Source: Diplonema papillatum (lineage: Eukaryota > Euglenozoa > Diplonemea > Diplonemida > Diplonemidae). From it: a DNA stretch of 64,000 bases. Shown here in pieces: positions 10,525 to 21,655 of this stretch. Positions within the stretch are counted from its first letter, which is position 1; every line of letters starts with the position of its first letter. The notes under the pieces were generated by a model. It saw only the letters and a program-made list of their open reading frames with translations, was not told where the DNA came from and ran no database searches. The stretch is from the NCBI GenBank assembly GCA_030068145.1, contig JAPJBO010000462.1, positions 62,001 to 126,000 on the forward strand, in the 5' to 3' direction. Both the position numbers and the translations under genes were made by a program.

Positions 10525-11142
10525 CGCAGAAACGTCACAGGTTTGCAGACTGGGTTATTTCATCAAGATGTTGGAACCGTTTGACCGTCGAGATCCCACA
10601 AATTTCGCTTTCCAATTTCCGGAGGACGTGTGCCGTCTTGTTTTTTGGTCGTTTTATTTTGTTTTTACGCAGTGTCTTCTTCTTCATCCTCTTGGCTTTC
10701 CGACCTTCGTGGGCCAAATATCATCAGAATTGTCCACATTGTGTGACAGAAAGGTGCAAAGTCGCTAGGAAGTGCTCGCCAAGATCAAGAATCACAGCCC
10801 TGAAGTACTCAGCAAAAACTGAAAAAGCAAAAAAAAAAACGACACCCCCCCCCCTGGTTGAACTACGGGGGAACTACGGGGAACTGGCCCACCGACCACA
10901 CCAAAGTGGGTCTTTTTGTTGAACGCTTACGCCCGCCACTAAACCCAGGGTTACCTGTGTTTCGTGTGGGCTACAGCACATTTACCTCCTTTGATCTATC
11001 GCAACTGGCAGTCTCCTCAAGCATTTCCTACACTGATCCCTGATTCAAAAAAAAAAAAAAAAACCACCCAATTCAAAATACATGCTACAAAAACACAGAC
11101 AACGAAACAGGCTCGGGGACTTTGCCCAAACACGTTTTTTTG
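10525..11142. other. Intergenic, no gene seen
   Basis: Contains the right edge of the candidate element (near 10850), a copy of GAACTACGGGGAACTGGCC and an A-run at 11047-11063. No open frame here looks coding. Confidence 0.6.
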
Positions 11143-12147
11143 CACTTTTTTTGCACCAGGCTACTGCCAGGCCTTACGTTCAGCATGCTAAACGTACTGA
11201 TTTCAGCACGTTAACTCTTTTAGTTTATCTTTTTACACAAATGAATCAGTACGTTATCAGCACACATCTTGTGTCCAAGATGCCACCTGAAGGCCACCCA
11301 AGCAGGCCCATGCAGGTCTTTCGAAGAACTGGTGGAGGAGGGAGCAAGCTGGCTTGGATGCCTGCACATGACAGGCATACCCGTTTCTTCGGGCTTACGC
11401 GAGTGGGGGAATTGGGTGTATCATACCGTTTTTTTCGGCTCGCTACGCGAGCCGCAGAAGGGGATGATGAATACTCCATTACTTCGATGACCGCCATAGA
11501 GGTCCACATATGATATGATCATTCATCAGAGTGCAAGAGACAAGTTACCACAGTCCGGAACGCAAAACAGACATAGCATGCCGTGTGGCTCGGCTCGATT
11601 TCTTCGTTCGATGAAGAACTATTCAGAAATGTTCTGTGACCAAGCTTGGAGCCTCTGAAGGTCTTAGCTTTATATTGGCAAGCGTTGACATAACGCCATT
11701 CGAGTTCCTGTTGGAACTTGCGCCCGACAACTTCCGATTGTGATGATGGTAATGATCTTAGCGGCAGTGCTGGTACAACCTCCTCAGCACAGACGACAGA
11801 ACGAAAGCGAAAGCGCGAAGAGTCCGACATTCCTCAGTCCGAAATCTTTCACCCTCTCAGTGTAGCTACGATCCAAAACGGGTGCAACAAACAGGGGGAA
11901 AAAGTGCAAAAAACCGTAAATAGGATCTTGGATTCTGCCCAAAAAGAGCGTAAATAGGGCCACACGTGTCAAAATACATCCTACAAAAACACAGACACAA
12001 AGAAACTCTGTCGCTGCCGCGGACCTATGCAGACAAGCTCCGAACCCCTGTCGGGGAAAAAGGTGAAAAACGACGCAATGCGCTGCCTCTGCTCAATTCA
12101 GTTTCGTGAGAGCGTCGGGCTGTTTAAGCTCTGTAATCCAGGGCCTA
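11143..12147. repeat. 1005-bp direct repeat, copy 1
   Basis: Begins CACTTTTTTTGCACCAGGCT and ends CTGTAATCCAGGGCCTA. The second copy starts exactly 1398 bp later. I count only about half a dozen substitutions between them, so they separated recently. The unit has no terminal inverted repeats and no long open frame. It contains a strong hairpin CGGCTCGCTACGCGAGCCG near 11436. It could be a non-autonomous element or a segmental duplication. Confidence 0.85.
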
Positions 12148-12540
12148 TGGCAGCGCTTCGGTCCGGAGGAAGGTCTCTGCCTCCTGTACAAGCCGGAGCT
12201 GGTGGAGAACGACGTCGCCGCGTTGAAGAAGCTCTTCACGGGCGTGCACGGCCTGTTCATTGACGAGATGTCGATGCTCAGAGCATCGGAGCTGTCGTTG
12301 GTGGAGCGGCGCCTGCGCTTGGCGACGGGCTTGCCGCTCCCCTTCGGGCGGAATCGCCGTCATCCTCGTCGGCGACTTCTTCCAGCTGCCTCCCGTCAAG
12401 GGCGTGCGGCTGTTCGCACGGGCGGCGGGCGGCAAGCCGCACGAAGACCGCAACATCGGCGACTTCGCGCTGTTCGAGCTGGGGCAGCAGCACCGCGTCG
12501 ACTCCGGGGCACCCGGCGCGCAGGCTCACATCGACCGCAT
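12148..12540 (+). pseudogene. Pif1-like helicase fragment, motifs II-III
   Basis: Translation gives FIDEMSML (Walker B type, near 12258) followed, after a one-base frame change near 12345, by ILVGDFFQLPPVKGV (near 12365-12400). These are helicase motifs II and III of the Pif1/RecD-like family, which unwinds DNA using ATP and also occurs in Helitron proteins. The Walker A part is absent. The frame change and the flanking 1005-bp repeats mark this as a broken gene. It continues in sense after copy 2 at 13546. Confidence 0.8.
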
Positions 12541-13545
12541 CACTTTTTTTGCACCAGGCTACAGCCAGGCCTTACGTTCAGCATGCTAAACGTACTGATT
12601 TCAGCACGTTAACTCTTTTAGTTTATCTTTTTACACAAATGAATCAGTACGTTGTCAGCACACATCTTGTGTCCAAGATGCCACCTGAAGGCCACCCAAG
12701 CAGGCCCATGCAGGTCTTTCGAAGAACTGGTGGAGGAGGGAGCAAGCTGGCTTGGATGCCTGCACATGACAGGCATACCCGTTTCTTCGGGCTTACGCGA
12801 GTGGGGGAATTGGGTGTATCATACCGTTTTTTTCGGCTCGCTACGCGAGCCGCAGAAGGGGATGATGAATACTCCATTACTTCGATGACCGCCATAGAGG
12901 GCCACATATGATATGATCATTCATCAGAGTGCAAGAGACAAGTTACCACAGTCCGGAACGCAAAACAGACATAGCATGCCGTGTGGCTCGGCTCGATTTC
13001 TTCGTTCGATGAAGAACTATTCAGAAATGTTCTGTGACCAAGCTTGGAGACTCTGAAGGTCTTAGCTTTATATTGGCAAGCGTTGACATAACGCCATTCG
13101 AGTTCCTGTTGGAACTTGCGCCCGACAACTTCCGATTGTGATGATGGTAATGATCTTAGCGGCAGTGCTGGTACAACCTCCTCAGCACAGACGACAGAAA
13201 GAAAGCGAAAGCGCGAAGAGTCCGACATTCCTCAGTCCGAAATCTTTCACCCTCTCAGTGTAGCTACGATCCAAAACGGGTGCAACAAACAGGGGGAAAA
13301 AGTGCAAAAAACCGTAAATAGGATCTTGGATTCTGCCCAAAAAGAGCGTAAATAGGGCCACACGTGTCAAAATACATCCTACAAAAACACAGACACAAAG
13401 AAACTCTGTCGCTGCCGCGGACCTATGCAGACAAGCTCCGAACCCCTGTCGGGGAAAAAGGTGAAAAACGACGCAATGCGCTGCCTCTGCTCAATTCAGT
13501 TTCGTGAGAGCGTCGGGCTGTTTAAGCTCTGTAATCCAGGGCCTA
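12541..13545. repeat. 1005-bp direct repeat, copy 2
   Basis: Nearly identical to 11143-12147 in the same orientation. It sits between the two helicase pieces and shares both end points (CACTTTTTTT start, GGGCCTA end) with copy 1. Confidence 0.85.
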
Positions 13546-14172
13546 CGCGCGCCCGGGCCAGCTGGTGATGGTCCCTCCGCCGAAGTACATCATCGTCGAT
13601 GTCAACGGCAAGCAGGTTCCGTCGAGCGGAGTCGGGGGAGCGAAGAGCCGGTGAAGAAGATGGGTAAGCCGCTCAGGTCGGCCCTGCACAACTAAAAGGT
13701 CCTTCCTGGGTGGGCCTTCACGTTTTGGCGTTGCCAGGGGCTCACGCTGAGGAACGTCGTCATCGACCTCCATCGGCGCCTCGGCAAGATCACGTTCGAG
13801 GCGTTTTACGTCGCGGTCTCCCGGGTCAGGTCGCCGGAGAACCTGTACCTCCTGCCGGAGAGGGAGGAAGGGGCGTTCGACTGGTGGCGAAGAAGACGCC
13901 GCCGCCGGACCTCATCGCGTGGCTCCGTTCTCGATGTCCCGGCCGGTATCCGGATGTCCCGCAGCAGAAGAAGGCGGCACCGAAGCGGTCTTCGGCTCCC
14001 GCCAGGAAGAAGCCGGCGGCGAAGCTCTCGGTCGCGGCGAAGCGCGCCGCCTCCGACCAGCCCGCTCAGCGAAGCGCGCCGGCGGCCCTGGCAGGACCTA
14101 CACCGGTCCGAGCAACGAGGCAGAAACTCTGCCTCGGAGTGCGGGTGGAAGATCTTGACGCACTTATGTTAA
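13546..14172 (+). pseudogene. Pif1-like helicase fragment, C-terminal motifs
   Basis: The first 130 bp encode PGQLVMVPPPKYIIVDVNGK, resembling the segment before the last helicase motifs, and then stop. From about 13711 another frame reads FWRCQGLTLRNVVIDL and FYVAVSRVRSPENLYLLP, the final Pif1 motifs (V and VI) with the conserved SRVRS. Near 13890 the frame changes again: either a basic Arg-rich tail to a stop at 14172, or a more normal Lys/Ala tail (KKTPPPDLIAWL and on) ending at about 14183. Several frames and missing parts show a decayed gene. Confidence 0.75.
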
Positions 14173-14183
14173 GCCCTCACTGA

Positions 14184-14325
14184 CACTCGTTTCCGTGCTG
14201 GACGGAAACTGCGGCCCGGCCGGTTGGACGGCGTGAGTGGTCTTCGTGGTCGGTTCGGCACACCGTTCGGTTCCGTGCTGGACGGAAACTGCGGCCCGGT
14301 ATTCAACGACATGAAAACCCCCCGA
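14184..14325. repeat. Duplicated hairpin TTCCGTGCTGGACGGAA and a GC-rich stem
   Basis: TTCCGTGCTGGACGGAAACT with GCGGCCCGG occurs twice, near 14191 and 14271; each copy can fold as a 6-7-bp stem. Next to the second is AACCCCCCGAGGGTTTTT near 14307, another short stem. No gene is attached. Confidence 0.6.
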
Positions 14326-15867
14326 GGGTTTTTGCGGTGCGTGTCTCGTCGTGCATTTAGTGGTCACGTGATTGCTGATGTGAGTCGCGTGCTCTTTGTA
14401 ATCCCCCTAACGGACGGAGGACATGCATTTATTATAGTCCGACCCCGAGCTGGGAGCTTCGGGACCTGGGCGTCCAGGGGGATTGTTGCTGGCCAAAAAA
14501 GAATAGGAAGGTGAGACTTACATTATTTGATCCTGCTGGGTTTGGTCTATACATGAAACCCCGCCTCATTCCAAACTCTTCTGGTGCTGGTTCGGGAAGG
14601 TGCTCATCTTGCCATGCGCTTTGCTCCAATTCCCACAGTAGTAGTAGTAGTAGTAGTTTGAACTTGATATGCAGCAACAATCTGTGACGATATAGAGATT
14701 CCTCATTTTGACCTAATAAAACTCTTGAGTTTGACCCCAGGCACTTTCTGCGCCTGGGCAACCCCCTTCTCCCCCTCCGTACGTAAGGGGTTGAGTCTCG
14801 CTCGGTGGTTTCCTCCGGAAGGAGACTGCGTACAAAAGGAAAAGCTTGAAGAGCGAGATACTGGTAGCAACGAAGACTAGGGGAGCGCAATCCGGATGAC
14901 TGAGATCTGACTCTAAAGGAAGTTGGTAGTGCCGCAAAGTTCAGCGCGTGGTAACGACGCGCGTGGAAACGCGCGCCCTGTATGCGGGCTGCCATGAACA
15001 CATAGCAGAGAAGTCGCTGTGCCGTTGTAAGCGGCATGCGAGGTGTGTGGTCAATGTTGTCCTCGGGTCTTGAGCCTGACCGTATTTAGGTGAAGCACAG
15101 GAGACGCACTGGAATCGATCCAGAGAAAAGAGAAAAAGGCCGCTCCTGGTCCAGGAACGTGACGGTCAACCACAGCTTGCAAAGCTTGAGTCGGAGGCAG
15201 CACAGTGCCACAACCCCGTCCGCTCTGCCCTGCGGCTGACCGTCTCGACGAGCTTGTGTTTCAGCGCGAGCGCCAAGCCCCAAGGTGCGCCAAGCCTTGA
15301 TGCTTTAGTTTGGGAAATCGGTAGCCACTTGACCGGTAGGCCCGTGGCTCTGCAGTACCGCCGAACACGTGAAGCTTGGCTCCCGTGTAGCAGGCTTACC
15401 CTGGTACCTGCGCGTCGAAATCGATCCAGAAGAAACTAAAAAACAGTCACAATGAGAGTAGCTGTAGAACCTTTTGATGATGCGCGGCCAGGTGAAGCAA
15501 GCCTGCTGCCACCTGAACTTCTCCGGCAAAAATAATTAGAGCGGGCAGCTTCACGTCGCAAGACAATATTGTGTGTAACGTGTAGTAGACACGTGGGAGG
15601 CATATAGCTGTAAGTTATCGACCGGTCCTGCTTGCAGAGGCTCCAAGGAGGGAGCAGCTTTCCGATCCAAAAGGAGAGAGTGTGTGTGTGTGGGTGAGAG
15701 AGAGAGAGAAGGTGGGCCGGGCTAGATTCGGGGTGGCTCCCTGGGAGGGACAGGGACGAGGTTCGTCACGCCTTGGCAGTCCCAGGGCCTCTCCCCACCC
15801 ACCTGTTTGTGTTCTCGTGGCCCCCGCTACCGCGCCGACCTTTCCCGAGAACACATAAAACAAGTCG
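14326..15867. other. Gene-poor stretch with dispersed repeat
   Basis: Contains an (AGT)n run with TTGAACTTGATATGCAGCAA and TCTGTGACGATA (14638-14695), preceded by a relative of the 4235-4290 sequence. There is a short GT/GA microsatellite at 15676-15711. No convincing exon was found; the longest frame (minus, 15037-14432) runs through the repeat and the AGT run. Confidence 0.6.
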
Positions 15868-16890
15868 TCGTTTGGGTTAGAATGCAACAGAGGCGATAAT
15901 CTGCATCGCCGGTGTCGCGGTTATCTCTTCGCACGCGATGTGTCATGCCTTCGCTCTTCAGTGTTGAACGTCGCATTCAGGCGCGCGTGGCGCTTCGGTT
16001 TTCCTCCTTGGACTGCTCGTCCAGCTGCACTGGTTGCGCGTCGATAGCTGCTTCATTCTGTTTGCGCTTGGGCGATGGCCGTGTTTGTCTTATTGACGGA
16101 GGTGTACACCCCCCGGTGTATGTATCATGTTTTCGCCTATTTAGCTCGTCTTGATGAAGCTAGTAGTCGTCGTTTGAACTTGACATGCAGCAACAACCTG
16201 TGACGATAGACTGCACAAGCCGCTGCAGACTACCTCTTTGCACGTGTCGTGCCATGCTTCGGTCGCTTCTCGCCCCGCGTACTACGCGTTTGTCTCCGGT
16301 GCACGCCCTCGCAGCGCTAGTCGTTCGATCCCAACAGGAACGGGTGCGAGCGCAAGTCGTCGCTTGGGATAGTATGCAAAGAATCTACGGCGACCATTTT
16401 CGCCGGCGTATGTGTCATGCTTTCGCCTCAAAGGCTCGTCTTGATGAAACTAGTAGTAGTCGTTTGAACTTGACATGCAGCAACAACCTGTGACGATAGA
16501 CTGCACAAGCCGCTGCAGACTACCTCTTTGCACGCGTCGTGTCATGCTTCGGTCCGTACTACGCGTTTGTCTCTGGTGCACGCCCTCACGCAGCGCTAGT
16601 AGTTCGATCCCAATAGGAACGGGTGCGAGCGCAAGTCGTCGTTTGGGTTAGAATGCAAAGAATCTATGGCGACAATCTGCTTCGCCGGCGTATGTGTCAT
16701 GCTTTCGCCGCATTAGCTCGTCTCGATGAAGCTAGCGGTAGTCGTTTGAACTTGACATGCAGCAACAACCTGTGACGATTGACTGCACAAGCCGCTGCAG
16801 ACTACCTCTTTGCACGTGTCGTGCCATGCTTCGGTCGCTTCTCGCCCTGCGTACTACGCGTTTGTCTCCGGTGCACGCCCTCACGCAGCG
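15868..16890 (-). repeat. Partial tandem duplications of the kinase gene 3' end
   Basis: Three to four units of roughly 290 bp precede the kinase stop codon. Each contains the minus-strand sequence for the last residues of the kinase (DDLRSHPFLLGSND) or its immediate surroundings, then a common tail with GCCGGCGTATGTGTCATGC, and the dispersed motif TTGAACTTGACATGCAGCAA then CCTGTGACGAT at 16175, 16467 and 16747. The earliest unit (15868 on) keeps only the tail. In these copies the kinase body is replaced by unrelated sequence, so they are not functional. Confidence 0.8.
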
Positions 16891-19800
16891 CTAGTCGTTC
16901 GATCCCAACAGGAACGGGTGCGAGCGCAAGTCGTCGACGGTCGCTCTGTCGTCGGGGTCTTCGTGCAGGCACGAGGTGACGAACCGCGTGACGACGGGGT
17001 ACAACGACGTGGGAATGACCGGGTGCAGCTCCCCCTGCGACAGGGCGTAGGCGAAGCGGTAGGACTGGTACTCCCTCGCCTCCGCGTCGTACGGCACGGC
17101 GCCGGTGAACAGCTCGCACACGATAACGCCGAGCCCCCACACGTCGCTCGCCTTGCAGATCCGGCCGCGGGCGGCCTCGGGCGACATGTACAGCGGCGTC
17201 CCCGCGAACTTGCGCGAATCGCTCGCAAACTCCGACAGCTTCGCGCTGGTGCCGAAGTCGGCGAGCTTGCACCGACCGTTGCCCATCGTCAGCACGTTGT
17301 GCGGCTTCAAGTCCCGGTGCACGACATTTTGCGTGTGCAGGAAGTGCAAACCTTCCACGATGTCGATCGCGAACCGGCAGATCGAAGACCCGGGGAGCAG
17401 CCTGCGTGCATGGGGTGCAAGGTTCTTCGCCGGAGTGCCCCTTGAGGGGGACGTAGCAAGAAAAGTCCCAACACTACTCTTTCCGCACAGTAGCGGTAGT
17501 TCATTCGCGAACCCCCAACTACTGAACGAAAGGTGCCACGGGAAAATGCCAGAAGCCGCTGCTTCAACGGCTTCGGTGCAATGCTGATCCATGTGGTCCA
17601 TGCACTTAAAAGTTCCCAGTGCACAACGGCTCTATCACGTGGGCGGCCCTGAGATTTCCCTCCCTCAGGTGAACTGATTTGCTTTTAACCGTACTGCAAC
17701 CTATTCAAAAGTTCAGACACGACACTGCCCCTCGTGCATACTTGATGCTTGCATCGCGCCATATTCGAAGATGCGAAATAAGAGAAGCTGCAGGGAAGAA
17801 CTCAGTCAAAGGGTGGTCCTGGCCTTCACGCATTAGTTTACTTGCAGCTTGATTCGACCCGAACAAGATCGGGTCTGTTTTCCACCCTTCTCGGGGGTCT
17901 TGCGGCTTCCGGACAGTCTGCCACTCCTTAGCAGCGGCATCGGAGCTCCAGTTTTCGAACAGTGCTGCCGTGGGCCGGCCAGGCCCGAGAAAGATATGCG
18001 ATGGGGGACTGCGCTTTGTTTCCGGAGTGTCTGCCGACTCCGCTCGCATTTTAAAAGATGGGATGGGGGACGGTCAAAAGGAGGCATACCCAGGGCCGAA
18101 CTCATCGAGCAGTGTGGCGAGCGACCCTCCGGCCAGGCACTCCATGACGATCTGAAAAGGTGAACTTTGAGTATTCGGGAACACAGCTTGCCTACTCTGT
18201 GCGTCCTTGAAACACGTTTTCGCTTGCGATTGGAGGCCTCAGCGGTTCGGTGCTTCCAGGATGATAAAGCGGAAGTCAAAGATTACGGGTTTAGAGCAAG
18301 GCTGCTACTTCTTGAAATTGACGGAATGACACCACCAGACCGTAGAGTACGCGGCATAATTGACTCAACGCGGGGAAGTTTACTAGGGACGACGATCTCA
18401 AGGATTGACAGATTGGGTTTTACGAAGTGGTCCGTCTTCAAAACTTGATTTTACGAAGTGACCCATCTTCAAGACTTGACGTTACGAAGTGTGTGGTGAT
18501 GCATGGCCGCTCCTGGTTGGGGTGGTTTGTTGGTGGCACACCATGATGAACCCGTCGGCGACGACGGAGGCGAGGTACTGCACGATGTTCTCATGGCGGA
18601 GCTCGTGCAGGAGCGACGCTTCCTTGATGAAGTCGTCGACCTGCTTCATGTGGACCTGCTGGCCGCGGCGCCCGCGCGCGGTCGGCTGGAACCGGAGACC
18701 CGGCAGCGGCACAGTCTTGATGGCGACCAGCGACCCAGCCGCGTCCATGCCGAGCCACACGCTGCCGAAGGCGCCCTGGCCGAGCAGTTTTTCAGCCCGG
18801 TGCCAGACGCGCCGCTTCGGGTCGGCGAACCGCTTCGGCGGCTGCGACGGCGGCGCGGCCTTCGCGGCGCTCGGCACCAGCCCCCACGCGCTCAGCTGGT
18901 GGATGTTGGCGTCGAGCTCCGCGTCCTTGATCGCCCCCCGCAGCGACCGCTCCACGTCGACCGACGTCGCCAGCGGACCCGAATCCCGCGCCTCCCCCCG
19001 GAACGACTGCTCGCGCGCAGCCTCGCTCAGCGCCGGCGCCGCCGACGCGCCCCCCGACATCACCGAGTCCCTGTGGTGCGCGGACGGCGCCATCGACGTC
19101 GCCCAACTCGCGGCCACGGAGTTCCTCGCGATCGAATCGCAGGAGTCACGCCCGATCAGCGAGCAAGCCCCCGGGCCTTCCCACTCGATGAACTTCCTCG
19201 ACAGCCGTTCCAGCCCGTAGCCTCCGGAGGCCCCGGGCCCCGACAGGTCGGACGAGTCCTTCCTGACGTCGACGGACGAGCGACTCTTCAGCGGGTTGCC
19301 GCCGGTTGCGAGGTTCCCGTCGCGGTGGTCCTGCAGCTGCGAGCACCACTGCACCATCCGCAGCGCCTGCGGGTCGGTCGGCGAGAGCGACAGGCACTTC
19401 GAGAAGAAGTCCGCCGCGACCGAGAAGCTCTGTTTCCGGTACGCGGAGAACCCCTTGAGGAAGAGGCTGTTGCACTCGATGACCCACGACCGCGCATCGC
19501 TCCGCCGCCCGATCAGCTCGTACACTTGCTCCTCCCTGTTCGCCGGCGGCGTGCGGGACCCGGGGAAGAGGAAAGCGGCTTCGGACGCGTCGCAAGACTC
19601 GTCCCACGACACGACGTCCACCGGGCGCAGCACGTAATTGTGCCGCACCGCCTCGTGCGCCTTTTCGCTGATGAGCGCGAGGGCGTCGAGCTTTCGAGCG
19701 AGGGACAGCAGCATCGCGGCTTTTTTGGGGCAAACGCTCCTCGCGACGGCGGCGGGCGCCGCGTAGGTCGCCGCTTCGGGCTTCGCGGACGCGTGCAACC

Positions 19801-21655
19801 CGGACGCGACGCCGCAGTACACCCAGCTGCCCTGGAGGCCGTCTGCCTTCGAGAGCTGCGCGTGGAGCGCGAGGGCGCAGATACAGGCCTGCTCGGCGTG
19901 CTGCCGGCAGTACCGCTCGGTGTTGAACTCCACCGTGAAGTCGTTCCCGACGCACGAGCTCGCGACGCCGCCGAACGTCGCCGCCGCTTCGAACACGGCG
20001 GGCAGCGCCGAGCACACGTCGGCGAACCTCGCCGGAGACAGGTGCCCCGCGAGGAAGGTCACCGCCTTCGGCGGCGAAAAGTGTAACACCCGCAAAGTGT
20101 TGTGCCCGGCCCACGGGGCCGCCGCCGCGTCGAGCTCGCCCCAGTCGCTCGAGGTCTCCGCGTCGTCGACCGCCTGCGAAGACCGCTTTTCGCTCGCCCT
20201 CGACGTCCGCCGCCGGCTCTGCCGCACCCGGTGCAGAACGTGCTCCGCCGCCGCCGCGTCGAGGCCGCCGGCGCCGAACGGCACCCACCGCCCCTTCGCC
20301 ACGTCGGCGTCGGCGCCCGTCACCAGCCCGGCCGCGAGCGCCAGCCGCCGCAGCTGCCGCGTCTTCGTCCCTTCGACGCGCCGGAGCAGCGCTATGAAAG
20401 TCAGCACCCCCGCGGCCCGCACCACCAGGGTCGCGGCGGCGTGCTCGTGGACTTCCCCCGGGCCCGGCGCGCACGGGTCGGGTCTTACAGCGGTGTAATA
20501 GCAGGAGCTTCGTAAGAGGCCGAAGGCAATCCACTGGTCCACCGACTTCGCGACGCACCAGCAAAGCGTGGCGACGGCCAGCGCGTTGCCGGCCGCGGGC
20601 AACTCCCAGAGCGACGCAGCGACCGCGAGGCTCAGCAGCAGCACCCACGCCTCGTGCGCGCCGCCGGACAGCGCGTCGATCGCGACGACGCAGCCGGCCG
20701 AGACCGCGAGGGCCACCGACCCGCCCCACCGCACCACCCGCGGATCGAAGCCCGGGGGCTCCCGCAGGAACCGCCGCCAGCGCTCGGCCGACGACTTCCG
20801 CACGGCCGCCGCCGCTTCGCGGTCGTTTCGGGCGGCCTGCCGGGACTTGAGGCGGGCGCCGAGGAGGCACGCGAGCCACACCGCGGCGGCGGCGACCGCT
20901 GCCGCGGCCTCAGCGGGGCGGGCGCGCGCGGCGGCGCTCGCGAGCAGAGCCGCAAACGCGGAAAAGTGCACGGCGGAGAGCCAGCCGGAGTTTTCCTCAG
21001 CGGCGAACGCGCTCGGCAAGGGGCGGGCGGAGGCGAAGAACACGCGGAGCCCGCCGCCGGGAGGCGGCGCGCTGAGGGCGAGGGGGAGCAAGGACACGCT
21101 GGAGGAGTTCGAAAGGCGGCAGCCGCTGTGTTCGGGGTTGAGGTGCGGGTTGGGCGGGGCGCTTTCGAAGAGCCTCGGGCCGCGGGGAGCGGCGGCGGTG
21201 CTGTCGCCGCGGCGGAACTCGGGCGACGTGCACGAGGTGGGCGGGTCGTGCGCGGTCGAGTTCGCGTTGTCGCTGGTCAGCTGCGAGCGCAGCGTGTGGC
21301 TCTTTGCCTCCGCGGCGGCGGCGGCGCGGCCCGACTTGCTGGCCCCCTCCGCCTCGCCCAGCCGGGCCGCCCACGCGGCCCGCACGCCCGGGTCGGTCGT
21401 GTGCATGACGGCCTGCCCGGCGCTCGTCGTAGGAGATACGGGCTCCAGCCGGCAGCGCGGCGACCCCAGCTTCACGAAGCAGACCCCGCCCGCCTCCTCC
21501 GCGTTCGACAGGTCGCTCGCGAACGGAGGCGGCGCCTGCAAAACGCCCGGGCCGACGGCCACGCCGGTGTCTCCATCGGCGACAGATAGCTGCGATTTTA
21601 GAGTTAAAGTTCGTTTGAAATTCCGGGGGTTTAGGGTCTCCGTGTGACCGTTCAT
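16891..21655 (-). CDS. Membrane protein with cyclase-like, TPR-like and MAP3K-like kinase domains (3 exons)
   Basis: Exons on the minus strand: 21655-18542, 18151-18090 and 17401-16891. The donors are ATG/GTGTGC and GG/GTATGC, the acceptors TTTTCAG/ATC and GCACGCAG/G. The joins keep frame and give 1228 aa. Residues 1-220 are low-complexity. About 223-425 hold several membrane helices. About 523-690 resemble a class III nucleotide cyclase (FGGVASSCVGNDFTVEF, then WVYCGVASG), but the first metal Asp position reads AGH instead of AD, so it is probably inactive. About 725-775 is a TPR-like helix pair. From 958 there is a protein kinase: GQGAFGSVW, VAIK (K980), E1012, HRDLKPHN (D1089), DFG (D1107), SPE, and SDVWGLG, nearest to MAP3K/STE11 kinases. 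All key kinase residues are present, so it should be active. It is probably a membrane signalling kinase; whether it binds a nucleotide is unknown. The start codon at 21655 is the first in frame; further upstream exons are possible. Confidence 0.85.
17402..18541 (-). other. Two kinase-gene introns with the 62-bp middle exon between
   Basis: Intron 1 is 18541-18152 (390 bp) and intron 2 is 18089-17402 (688 bp). The exon between them, 18151-18090, encodes IVMECLAGGSLATLLDEFGP, the kinase hinge and next helix. Intron 1 contains short repeats of TTACGAAGTG near 18420-18490. Confidence 0.8.

Larger units (their letters stand above)
6304..10850 (+). mobile_element. Candidate novel element with T-tract terminal inverted repeats
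   Basis: The left edge reads GGGGTGTCC followed by 11 T and GG (6304-6325). The right edge, read on the other strand, is GGTGTCG followed by 11 T and GC (10828-10848). Just outside both edges lies the same direct sequence GAACTACGGGGAACTGGCC with an extra upstream ACTACGGGG unit (6274-6301 and 10862-10889). Between them are a MITE, a hairpin and two long plus-strand genes without host-like neighbours. The ends are low-complexity and seven bases separate the right edge from the duplicated sequence, so the boundaries are tentative. Confidence 0.4.

Noticed and set aside
11143-13545. The 1005-bp repeats as LTRs of a retrotransposon
   Set aside because: Only 393 bp of helicase DNA lies between them, with no gag or pol, and they lack TG/CA ends.
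14432-15037. 201-codon minus-strand frame with ATG start
   Set aside because: It runs through an AGT run and a dispersed repeat and has no recognisable domain.
18489-21647. Long plus-strand frames (up to 527 codons) opposite the kinase gene
   Set aside because: Antisense shadows of a GC-rich exon; the minus strand has real domains and splice sites.
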